The position numbers and the translations under genes are program-made. Below are positions 1-7,286 of a stretch of DNA of 64,000 nt, piece by piece. A model generated the notes under the pieces. It did no database searches. It saw nothing but the letters and a program-made list of their open reading frames with translations, and was not told the origin of the DNA. The first letter of the stretch is position 1. Every line of letters starts with the position of its first letter. Source of the DNA: Flavihumibacter solisilvae (GTDB taxonomy: Bacteria > Bacteroidota > Bacteroidia > Chitinophagales > Chitinophagaceae); assembly GCF_000814475.1 (NCBI RefSeq), contig NZ_JSVC01000027.1, positions 1 to 64,000 on the forward strand, in the 5' to 3' direction.

Positions 1-244
1 CATAGCGGAGCCACAAAAGTGTTGGATTATACGTTTTCTCCCTTATAACATCCGTATTGTGAAAGAGGTAAAAAAAATTTTCACAAAATCTTGTTTATTA
101 CCAAAAATTATTATTTTTAGTAAGCAATTACGTCCTAAAGAAAAACTGTAAAACTCACGCCTATAGTACAAATACTACTCCGATCGTACTTTTCCCAAAT
201 TCCTGTAACCAATATCCCATTATCTTAAAAACCGTAGAAAGTTT

Positions 245-826
245 ATGAAATCACATTGCGTTAAAACTGACAATGAATTGATCCATCTCTTTATGGATGG
301 AGACATGAGCGCTTTGGAAACCCTCATCCTGCGCCACAAAGACAAACTTTACACTTCAATTTTGTTCCTCGTCAAGGACAAATACCTTGCCGAAGACATC
401 TTCCAGGATGTTTTAATTAAAATTATTGACACGCTTCGCGTAGGCAGATATACCGAAGAAGGAAAATTCCTTCCCTGGGCTATGCGCATTGCACACAACC
501 TCTGTGTAGACCATTTCAGGAAAGTAAAGCGCACGCCTGCTATCAAAACAAGCGATGAGCGTGACATTTTCGAAGTGATCAATTTTACTGAAGATGGTGC
601 GGATGTGAAAATGATGAAGCGCCAGAGCCACGACCGTGTTCGTAAGATGCTCGACCTGCTTCCGGAAGACCAGCGTGAAGTGATCATTCTGCGTCATTAT
701 GCCGAGTTGAGCTTTAAAGAGATTGCAGCGCTTACCAACTGCAGCATCAATACAGCACTTGGCCGTATGCGTTATGGTTTAATCAACCTTCGTAAGATGA
801 TGAGCGAGAAAAATATCGTTCTCTAG
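245..826 (+). CDS. ECF-type RNA polymerase sigma factor (stand-alone)
   Basis: A 193-residue sigma-70 family protein that would direct RNA polymerase to its own promoter set. Region 2 lies at about residues 20-95: it contains LAEDIFQDVLIK and ends in a region 2.4-like AHNLCVDHFRK. Region 4 lies at about 135-187: LLPEDQREVIILRH precedes a helix-turn-helix with SFKEIAALTNCSINTALGRMRYG. No anti-sigma gene follows; downstream are a hairpin-forming repeat and a terminator, so it appears monocistronic. The ATG at 245 is the first in frame. A weak promoter-like match (TTG at 91, TATTTTTA at 112-119) lies upstream with 18 nt between the elements; it is too poor to annotate. The family is clear, the regulon is unknown. 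Confidence 0.93.
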   Translation: MKSHCVKTDNELIHLFMDGDMSALETLILRHKDKLYTSILFLVKDKYLAEDIFQDVLIKIIDTLRVGRYTEEGKFLPWAMRIAHNLCVDHFRKVKRTPAIKTSDERDIFEVINFTEDGADVKMMKRQSHDRVRKMLDLLPEDQREVIILRHYAELSFKEIAALTNCSINTALGRMRYGLINLRKMMSEKNIVL

Positions 827-913
827 GATTAATAAATAATTTACATTCGCAATCCAAACAACGAGCATATCCATTTGTACTTTTACTAAGTAAATCACGC
901 AGATCAAGATACT

Positions 914-979
914 GTCATTCTGTGGCTCTCTCTACAAATATTGAATTCGCTTGCCCGTAGAAGGTTGTTACAGAATGAC
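914..979. repeat. Inverted repeat able to form a 66-nt hairpin
   Basis: A perfect 10-bp inverted repeat: GTCATTCTGT at 914-923 and ACAGAATGAC at 970-979, separated by 46 nt. A further possible pair, CTAC at 932-935 with GTAG at 957-960, lies inside. It sits between the sigma factor and its terminator. The arm resembles the GTCATTCTG-type ends of small palindromic intergenic repeats seen in many bacterial genomes, so a decayed REP or MITE-like element is possible. A second small palindrome, TTTACTaAGTAAA, lies at 882-894. Confidence 0.5.
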
Positions 980-990
980 GCCTAATTGAA

Positions 991-1016
991 AAAAGCCTCC
1001 AGACGGAGGCTTTTTT
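991..1016 (+). terminator. Rho-independent terminator after the sigma factor gene
   Basis: Stem GCCTCC (995-1000), loop AGAC, GGAGGC (1005-1010), then six T residues. An A run before the stem lets it extend and could make it work in both directions, so it may also end the minus-strand dsbD operon reading toward it. Confidence 0.85.
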
Positions 1017-1056
1017 CTTGTTGCAACGACAAAAGTTCTGCCACTCCAGACAGGGC

Positions 1057-1197
1057 GACTAGTAGAAGAAACTTTCATGAAGCAATGAAGAAGCTAAGAA
1101 GAGCAGTCAAAAAGCTGTCCCAGGACCATAAAACACTAGTGTCCGACTAGTGAAAGACCAGTGCCAACACTAGTGATTCCACGGTCAAACAGTAGTG
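1057..1197. repeat. Cluster of ACTAGTG palindromic motifs
   Basis: Within a 449-nt stretch with no gene, the palindromic core ACTAGT occurs at 1058-1063 (GACTAGTA), 1135-1140 (CACTAGTG, 1134-1141), 1146-1151 (GACTAGTG, 1145-1152) and 1169-1174 (CACTAGTG, 1168-1175). A decayed copy, CAGTAGTG, is at 1190-1197. The three close copies start 11 and 23 nt apart, near whole helical turns. They lie between two converging genes, so a normal upstream operator role is not obvious. Nothing else recognisable is in 1017-1275. Confidence 0.5.
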
Positions 1198-1275
1198 AAA
1201 TGTGCATGAACGGTAATTGCTATACATGTATGAACGACCATGTTCCTGTGCACCCCGGGCTTGATTTTCCCTTCA

Positions 1276-3279
1276 TTATTCGCTCTTACTCCGGATCCCG
1301 CTTTCCAGCCAATTTTTGTAAGTTTCCGGGTTTGGCGTGTAGCCAACAGGGCGGTTCAATAATTGCTCTTCGGGAGAAAGGATCACATATAAAGGTTGCG
1401 AAGCATTCCTGAAGTTTTCGGTCTGGAAGGTCGCATATTTTTGTCCGACCGTTTTGATCTCTTTCTTCGTTCCGTCTGCAGTCGTATATATAAATTGTTC
1501 CGAGTCAGGAAGTTTAGCCCGGTCATCGACATAAAGGGAAACAAGGATGAAATTCTTTTCGATAAGTTCTTTGATGCCGGGGGCAGTCCATACATTTTCT
1601 TCCATTTTGCGGCAATTGACACAAGCCCAGCCGGTAAAATCAATCAGCAAAGGTCTGTTTTGCTCTTTGGAGAGTTTAAGCGCTTTTTCATAGTCGTTGA
1701 TCACCATCGGTTCCAGGCCGCTGCTGCCGGCATGGTCATCACCGTAGATACTATAACTTAACGGTGGCGGGAAACCGCTGACGAGTGAGCGGTTGGCATA
1801 TTTCGTTTTAGTAACTCCGGGTACGAGATATAATGCAAACGCAAGGAATGCAAGCGCCAGAATTTTCCTGCCAGTTGTGAGCTTTGCAGGTGGTGGATCA
1901 TGTTTGAATTTTATTATCCCGAAGAGATACAGGCTCGTACATATTCCGATCACAATCCATATCAGGAAGAACACTTCCCTTTTCAATATTCCCCAGTGCA
2001 TTACCAGGTCGGCGTTGGAAAGGAACTTGATCATCAATGCCAGTTCAACAAAAGCAAAAACAATTTTAACGGTATTCATCCATGCACCTGAACGTGGCAG
2101 GTTCGACAACCAGTTGGGGAATAGGGCGAATAGTGCGAATGGCAAACCGAGTGCGAGACCAAAACCGGCCATCGCCACCGTAAGTTGTACTGCACCTCCA
2201 TCCTGGCTGAGTGCACTAACCAGCAAGGTACCCAGGATCGGACCGGTACAGGAGAATGACACGATAGCCAATGTGAGTGCCATAAAGAAGATCCCACCTT
2301 TACCGCCAATGCCCGATTTCTGATCTACAGAGCTTGAGAGGCTACCTGGCAGAGTAATCTCAAACAAGCCAAAGAATGAAAGGGCAAAAGCAAGGAAGAT
2401 CGCAGCGAACACAAGGTTCAGCCATGCGTTCGTGGAGATATTATTGAGGATATCGGCACTTCCACCATCCATGAAATAAAATGGTATACTTAGCAGAACA
2501 TAGATGAGGAAAATAAAGAATCCATAAGTAAATGCGTTGGCGATACCTTTCTGTCTGCTTTGGGATTTCTTGGTAAAAAATGAAACAGTGAAAGGGATCA
2601 TAGGAAAGGTACATGGCATGATCAGGCCTATCAACCCACCGATAACACCCAACACAAAAACTGACCAGAGGCTTTTTGAACCGGCATCTTCTCCGCCTGT
2701 TCCGCCAACATCAGAAAGCGGCTTATCGAGATTGATTGCTTCACGCTTGAGGAATGTGGAAGTTTGCTCCTGCAGCGCTGACGACCTGGCTGCAACAGTT
2801 CCATTTGCGTCTACCGCAAACCGGAAGGGCACTTCTTCGGGACCGATCACTTCTTCGCCCCTGATTGCCATGAATTGTACGGCACCTTTCAGTTCACTCC
2901 CAGCTTCAACCGCAGCAATGGGAATTTCAAGAGAGGCCTGGTTTTCGAAAAAGCGAACGGCGATATTATCGAACAGCGGCTCCTTGACTTCTTTCACTGA
3001 ACCAGCTTCCCTGACCGCACCTGCTTTTTGCAGAATTGCTGAATCAAGTACGACCCGGGTATTGGGTTCGTCATCTTTCATCGTTGTGGAAAACAGTTTC
3101 CAGCCTGGGGCAATATCCGCTTTTAGCCGGAGTATCCAGCTATTATCAGGTTGGCGGACCGCTTCATAGGTCCATTTAACAGGGGTGCTGCTGTCTTTAG
3201 CTGGTGAGTTGCTGTCCTGTGCAAAGGATGTAAGCACGGTTATCAGTGCCAGGACTAAATTAATTATTCGCCGGTACAT
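1276..3279 (-). CDS. dsbD: Thiol:disulfide interchange protein DsbD (alpha domain lacks its cysteines)
   Basis: A 667-residue inner-membrane protein that passes electrons from cytoplasmic thioredoxin to the periplasm. It has a signal peptide (1-20), an N-terminal alpha-type domain (about 30-160), an eight-helix-type transmembrane core (about 205-490) with redox cysteines C223 (MPCTFPMIP) and C344 (FSCTGPILG), and a C-terminal thioredoxin-like gamma domain with C553-VN-C556. The oddity is the alpha domain: the segment FMAIRGEEVIGP at 136-147 aligns without gaps to FMVCNEKECLPP of the neighbouring protein, but both cysteines are replaced (I139, V144). It should therefore be unable to hand on electrons through its own alpha domain. 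It is the last gene of purQ, alpha-domain gene, dsbD, 35 nt after its neighbour. The ATG at 3279 precedes a clean signal peptide. Confidence 0.93.
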   Translation of the reverse strand: MYRRIINLVLALITVLTSFAQDSNSPAKDSSTPVKWTYEAVRQPDNSWILRLKADIAPGWKLFSTTMKDDEPNTRVVLDSAILQKAGAVREAGSVKEVKEPLFDNIAVRFFENQASLEIPIAAVEAGSELKGAVQFMAIRGEEVIGPEEVPFRFAVDANGTVAARSSALQEQTSTFLKREAINLDKPLSDVGGTGGEDAGSKSLWSVFVLGVIGGLIGLIMPCTFPMIPFTVSFFTKKSQSRQKGIANAFTYGFFIFLIYVLLSIPFYFMDGGSADILNNISTNAWLNLVFAAIFLAFALSFFGLFEITLPGSLSSSVDQKSGIGGKGGIFFMALTLAIVSFSCTGPILGTLLVSALSQDGGAVQLTVAMAGFGLALGLPFALFALFPNWLSNLPRSGAWMNTVKIVFAFVELALMIKFLSNADLVMHWGILKREVFFLIWIVIGICTSLYLFGIIKFKHDPPPAKLTTGRKILALAFLAFALYLVPGVTKTKYANRSLVSGFPPPLSYSIYGDDHAGSSGLEPMVINDYEKALKLSKEQNRPLLIDFTGWACVNCRKMEENVWTAPGIKELIEKNFILVSLYVDDRAKLPDSEQFIYTTADGTKKEIKTVGQKYATFQTENFRNASQPLYVILSPEEQLLNRPVGYTPNPETYKNWLESGIRSKSE

Positions 3280-3314
3280 GCGTGTAATGGTTCAGAGTGG
3301 TGGATCAGGGTAAA

Positions 3315-3767
3315 TTAACCGCCGATGGAAATCTTGAAATCGACAGTAGCGGGTGGAAGGCATTCTTTTTCGTTACATACCATAAATTCAACTTTTCCCG
3401 CCAGGTTTGTCTTAGCCTTTCCCTTCACTTTAACCACCTGTACAAAGTTGACCTTCTTTTCGTAGTAGCGTACTTCAGAATCGAAAGCGTCTTCAAACAC
3501 TTTTTTCATCTTTCCTTCTTCCTTAACGGTTCCGTTCAGGGCAACCAGTGGATTTTTGGTAAAATCAAAACTGGTAGGCACCGGACCTTCGCCTGCATTC
3601 TGTGCATAGATATGATAATTGCCACCTATATCGGCGGTCATATGCACTTCATAGGTATTTTCCGCAATTTTTTTTGCCTGGAATGACCATTTAACCTGTT
3701 TATCGCTTTGTGCGAAAAGAATAATTGATGCAAACAGGGCCAGAACCGATGTAAGGATTTTTTTCAT
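3315..3767 (-). CDS. Exported stand-alone DsbD alpha-type domain protein
   Basis: A 150-residue protein with a signal peptide (1-20) followed by one DsbD alpha-type immunoglobulin-like domain. It keeps both redox cysteines, C131 and C136, in FMVCNEKECLPP near the C-terminus. In DsbD proteins this domain takes electrons from the gamma domain and delivers them to periplasmic partners. Because the adjacent DsbD has lost the equivalent cysteines, the likely role here is as its detached electron carrier; that is an inference from the alignment and gene order. It starts 54 nt after purQ on the same strand. Confidence 0.85.
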   Translation of the reverse strand: MKKILTSVLALFASIILFAQSDKQVKWSFQAKKIAENTYEVHMTADIGGNYHIYAQNAGEGPVPTSFDFTKNPLVALNGTVKEEGKMKKVFEDAFDSEVRYYEKKVNFVQVVKVKGKAKTNLAGKVEFMVCNEKECLPPATVDFKISIGG

Positions 3768-3821
3768 GCATCAAAATTCAGTCAAATAGTTCTAATTAAA
3801 ATGTAAAATTGGAAGAAACAG

Positions 3822-4499
3822 TTATGCCGATACCAACTGTTTCATTAACAGTGTTTCCAGTACGATGCGGCCATCTATATTACCGAGCGCTGCGGTGCAG
3901 GCTCTTTCGGGGTGAGGCATCATTCCGAACACGTTACCGGCAGCATTCCGGATACCAGCGATATTGCGGCTTGCTCCATTGTGGTTTGAAGCTTCATTAA
4001 CATTGCCATTCTCATCGCAATAGCGGTAAATGACCTGTCCGTTTGCTTCAAGCTGATCAAGGGTTGCGTCATCAGCGTGGTAACGCCCTTCGCCGTGTGC
4101 GATGGGTATTTTAAGTGCTTTGTCGGAACCTTCTCCTTTCAGGTAAACGTTCTTGCAGATAAACTGCTGGTTGGAATTGCGCAGCAATGCGCCGGGAAGC
4201 AGGTGAGCCTCGCAAAGGATCTGGAACCCGTTACAAACCCCGAGAACCTTTCCACCTTTATTGGCAAATTCGATCACGCTCTGCATCATGGGGCTGAATC
4301 GCGCAATGGCACCGCATCTTAAATAATCACCGTAAGAAAAACCTCCCGGTAAAATAATGCAGTCTTCCGTACTAAACATGCTCAGATCCCTGTCCTTGTG
4401 CCAAAGCATGATCACTTCATGACCAAGGTCATTCTGCAGGGCGTCCTGCATATCTCTGTCACAATTGGAACCTGGGAAAACAACCACTCCGAATTTCAT
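3822..4499 (-). CDS. purQ: Phosphoribosylformylglycinamidine synthase subunit PurQ
   Basis: The 225-residue glutaminase subunit of FGAM synthase. It releases ammonia from glutamine for purine synthesis and works with PurL and PurS, which are not in this window. It is a class I glutamine amidotransferase with nucleophile C89 in GVCNGFQ and the His/Glu pair H196 and E198 in PHPERA. The N-terminal [10 protein letters not shown] and [15 protein letters not shown] motifs are typical of PurQ. Length matches the family. A -7 promoter element lies 65 nt upstream. The two thiol-redox genes follow it. Confidence 0.96.
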   Translation of the reverse strand: MKFGVVVFPGSNCDRDMQDALQNDLGHEVIMLWHKDRDLSMFSTEDCIILPGGFSYGDYLRCGAIARFSPMMQSVIEFANKGGKVLGVCNGFQILCEAHLLPGALLRNSNQQFICKNVYLKGEGSDKALKIPIAHGEGRYHADDATLDQLEANGQVIYRYCDENGNVNEASNHNGASRNIAGIRNAAGNVFGMMPHPERACTAALGNIDGRIVLETLLMKQLVSA

Positions 4500-4564
4500 C
4501 TTTGCAAGTTAAAAAGTGAAAAGTAAAAATTCAAAATGCGACGACTCTGAACTTTTGGAAGGTG

Positions 4565-4572
4565 CAAAGTTA
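4565..4572 (-). promoter_or_regulatory. Bacteroidota -7 promoter element upstream of purQ
   Basis: On the minus strand this reads TAACTTTG, a perfect TAnnTTTG, just after the end of the DUF6427 gene. It implies a leader of about 60 nt for purQ. No TTG was found at the usual -33 distance. Confidence 0.5.
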
Positions 4573-4589
4573 AACGGTTTTGGTCATTT

Positions 4590-5576
4590 TTACATGAGGT
4601 GCGGGAAATAGTTAACCGCTACGGCAAACGCGAAAATGAGCCAGTGGAGGATAAGCGGGAACAGCCGGCCGCCCGGATAATAATAAGCTGCAGCGTGAAA
4701 AGTGGCAATAGGAATAGTGCTCAGCAGCCAGTGCTGGTAGTTGTCACCGGGATTCACCAGGATGATAAGTACGCCGCAAAGCAGCAGTACCAGCAGCAGG
4801 CTCCAGCACTTTCTCACCTGGATCAGCATTTTGTTAAGATTATCCTGCACGAAAAAAGCCCCGATCAGGAAAGGCACCACAAGCAGTACCATTCCCCCGG
4901 TTATCCATAATGATGCGGGAAGGCGTGGCAAATGAAAGCTAACCTTGGGAAACAGTTTGTCAGCCTGCCATTTGTCAGTCAGGTAAAGGATAATGTTAAG
5001 AAAATAAAAAGGTGACAGGTAACCGATGCCCGCAATGACCCATTCGCCCAGACGAAGCGGCCTGGTAATAATAATCGCCAGTACGATCATGACCATGTAA
5101 GCGATAGAGGGGCTGTAAATAAGTGGGAGAATTCCAACCAGCAGGCTCACATTAAAGATTGCAGCCATAGGTTTAGGGTGATTGTACCACCTGATCATCC
5201 CATACCAGATCCAGATCAGCAGGAAATTAACAAGCATGGCGGAGGAAAACTGGTTCCACTCCGGCAACAGGGAAGTAACCAGGAGAAATGCCATCCCAAA
5301 CAGGAAATTTGACTTCGGCAGCAGTTTGACCGTATTGGCCACCCTGTTAAGCAGGCTTGCCTGCAGGTAAAGGAAGATAAATGAAAGCAGTGCATACAGG
5401 AAACCCTCCCTGCCTAACGGTGCCAGGATGTCGAGGATCAGCGAGTACAGGTAATTATCTTCCTGCTGCCGCAGCGGAGCGGCCGGGTGCAGGAAAAGGG
5501 GAAATTTCAGGATCAGGGCATAAATGAGCAGGATGAAAGCGTTTCCGGCACTCTTTTGCTTAAAGACTCCAATCAC
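4590..5576 (-). CDS. DUF6427 family multi-pass membrane protein
   Basis: A 328-residue, strongly hydrophobic protein with about eight or nine predicted membrane segments starting at residue 13. Length and character (FKQKSAGNAFILLIYALILK at the N-terminus, LPEWNQFSS in the middle) match the DUF6427 family of Bacteroidota; no function is known. The start codon is GTG at 5576, 17 nt after the upstream gene, with no better ATG in frame. It probably shares a transcript with the upstream exported protein. Recurrent placement near purQ is not evidence of function. Confidence 0.75.
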   Translation of the reverse strand: MIGVFKQKSAGNAFILLIYALILKFPLFLHPAAPLRQQEDNYLYSLILDILAPLGREGFLYALLSFIFLYLQASLLNRVANTVKLLPKSNFLFGMAFLLVTSLLPEWNQFSSAMLVNFLLIWIWYGMIRWYNHPKPMAAIFNVSLLVGILPLIYSPSIAYMVMIVLAIIITRPLRLGEWVIAGIGYLSPFYFLNIILYLTDKWQADKLFPKVSFHLPRLPASLWITGGMVLLVVPFLIGAFFVQDNLNKMLIQVRKCWSLLLVLLLCGVLIILVNPGDNYQHWLLSTIPIATFHAAAYYYPGGRLFPLILHWLIFAFAVAVNYFPHLM

Positions 5577-5593
5577 AATGGGTTAGTTTTTCT

Positions 5594-7132
5594 TTAAAAA
5601 TCTACCCTGGCAAAGCAGAGGTAGTTCCTGTACAAACAGGGAATGATGATCTGCCTTGCACTTACCTGTTTCGCGAATCTCGGCATGAATTCATACCCCT
5701 TATCCAGGTTCTTAAACGTAGGATATCGTGTAATCTTGCCCGTTGCATCCATACTTTGATCAGTTAGCACGAATGTCCGCCGCTCGAAAGTATTAAAAAG
5801 AAAGTGTACTTCGCCACCTGTGTTCATATTTCCGTATGAAATGAGGTTGTCGGATTCATCGTCAAACTGGCTTTTGGAAATGATATTGCTCCAGGCCATC
5901 TTGCCGTCGCGATCGAATGCCAGCACCATGATGTTCTCTGCAAAGTAACGGCTCTGGGTATTTGAATTCCACCCGTAACGGCTCCAGGGCATAGCCCATG
6001 GACTGTACATGGGCGACCAGTAGCTGTAGTTCATAGGAGACATCCAGGGGTTGCCCCAACCCATATAATCCCAGCGGTTAAAGCTGTTGTACCTCGAAGT
6101 GGTATACAGGGCTTCGCTCACAATTGCAAAAGCGCCGTCTTTCCGGATATAAATATTCTTAATGAAAAAGTCGTTGAAAGCAGTCTTTTTATTGGCATCG
6201 CTACCTTTTGCCTGCACGCGGAGTTCGTCGTTAAATACAATCGCGGTATCCATAATTTTCTCGTTGGTCCTGCTGTTCCAGTCAACGATATAAATCCCTT
6301 CCATGTTACCCCGCTTCTGTTTTGAATAAAAAGAGGTGAGCAGCAGGCGGTTGTTGTTGTTATCAATTTTAAGAACCAGGTTATCGAGGATCTGCTTCCC
6401 GATATCCACGTTCCTGACGCTAAAGCTCAGCGAGTCGGGGTGCTTGATCATCATTGAAACTCCGGAAATGAGGTCGCTGTTGTTCCCTGTTTTGGTAAAT
6501 TTTGCCACAATGAGCTCCCCTGCATTACTCAGGTGAAAGTCCGAGAAATATTCATTCTTCTCCTCCATCTGCACCTCGCTGAAATTGCGTGTAATCAGCT
6601 CAAGCTGGGAATTGTAAAGGAACGAGGTAATGAAAAACCTGCGCGGGTTGGAACTATTCACCTTGAAAAGCATGATGCGTTGTTTGTCGTCGCTGTTTAC
6701 AAGGGTATAAATTTTGTTGTTGGATGAATAGTTAACCTCTGTGGTATCGAGGGTTACGGGTTGTCCGACTGGTTTCCCATCGCTGTTAATAGTCAGGAAA
6801 TCACAATAAACCACCCGTTTTTTCTGGTGCTGGTAAAAAACCAGCACTTTGTCGGGATAAGTGATGTAATCAATATTGATCAGCTTGTCGGGCATGAAGT
6901 CCAGGGGCACCTGGTTTTTAAGCTTCAGGTCATTATCGTATACAGCCAGCGTATGAACAGAACGGTTATTTTTATAGATAAGGTAGTTACTGTTCAGTTT
7001 GCCGATAATTTCAAAGTTGGTCCTCCGGGTGTCATCTTTTTCGGGATCGGAATACACTACGCGCGGGGCCTGGGCGTTTGAAGTAAAAGCGGCTAGGAAC
7101 AGGAGGCAGGCTATACAGATCTTTATTTTCAT
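5594..7132 (-). CDS. Large exported protein of unknown function with a Trp/Met/Pro/Tyr-rich patch
   Basis: A 512-residue protein. I chose the ATG at 7132 because it opens directly into a signal peptide (MKIKICIACLLFLAAFTSNA). The mature part repeats short beta-type stretches such as LNSNYLIYKNN, KVLVFYQHQKKR and NRLLLTSFYSKQK, suggesting a beta-propeller-like or beta-rich periplasmic or surface protein; this is inference. At about residues 347-390 there is an unusual patch crowded with W, M, P, Y, G, S and N (for example WGNPWMSPMNYSYWSPMY). No catalytic motif was recognised. It precedes the DUF6427 gene by 17 nt. A near-match -7 element (TACCTTTA, minus strand, 7148-7155) lies upstream. Confidence 0.75.
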   Translation of the reverse strand: MKIKICIACLLFLAAFTSNAQAPRVVYSDPEKDDTRRTNFEIIGKLNSNYLIYKNNRSVHTLAVYDNDLKLKNQVPLDFMPDKLINIDYITYPDKVLVFYQHQKKRVVYCDFLTINSDGKPVGQPVTLDTTEVNYSSNNKIYTLVNSDDKQRIMLFKVNSSNPRRFFITSFLYNSQLELITRNFSEVQMEEKNEYFSDFHLSNAGELIVAKFTKTGNNSDLISGVSMMIKHPDSLSFSVRNVDIGKQILDNLVLKIDNNNNRLLLTSFYSKQKRGNMEGIYIVDWNSRTNEKIMDTAIVFNDELRVQAKGSDANKKTAFNDFFIKNIYIRKDGAFAIVSEALYTTSRYNSFNRWDYMGWGNPWMSPMNYSYWSPMYSPWAMPWSRYGWNSNTQSRYFAENIMVLAFDRDGKMAWSNIISKSQFDDESDNLISYGNMNTGGEVHFLFNTFERRTFVLTDQSMDATGKITRYPTFKNLDKGYEFMPRFAKQVSARQIIIPCLYRNYLCFARVDF

Positions 7133-7241
7133 GACGGGCGCTTTTAATAAAGGTAACATTATATAGATCACATACAATTTACCAAATGGCAGGGTTGTTG
7201 AATCGAATATACACACGGCTATGATATGAATTTTTTAACTA

Positions 7242-7249
7242 TACCTTTG
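7242..7249 (+). promoter_or_regulatory. -7 promoter element upstream of kup
   Basis: TACCTTTG, a perfect TAnnTTTG, 37 nt before the GTG start of kup. No TTG lies at the usual -33 distance. The predicted leader contains two minimal reading frames, ATG CAG GTG TAG (7252-7263) and ATG CAA AAT TGA (7269-7280). Confidence 0.5.
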
Positions 7250-7286
7250 CAATGCAGGTGTAGAAACCATGCAAAATTGACTCATA

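Noticed and set aside
1161-1412. An 83-codon plus-strand frame
   Set aside because: It overlaps the certain dsbD gene on the other strand and matches nothing.
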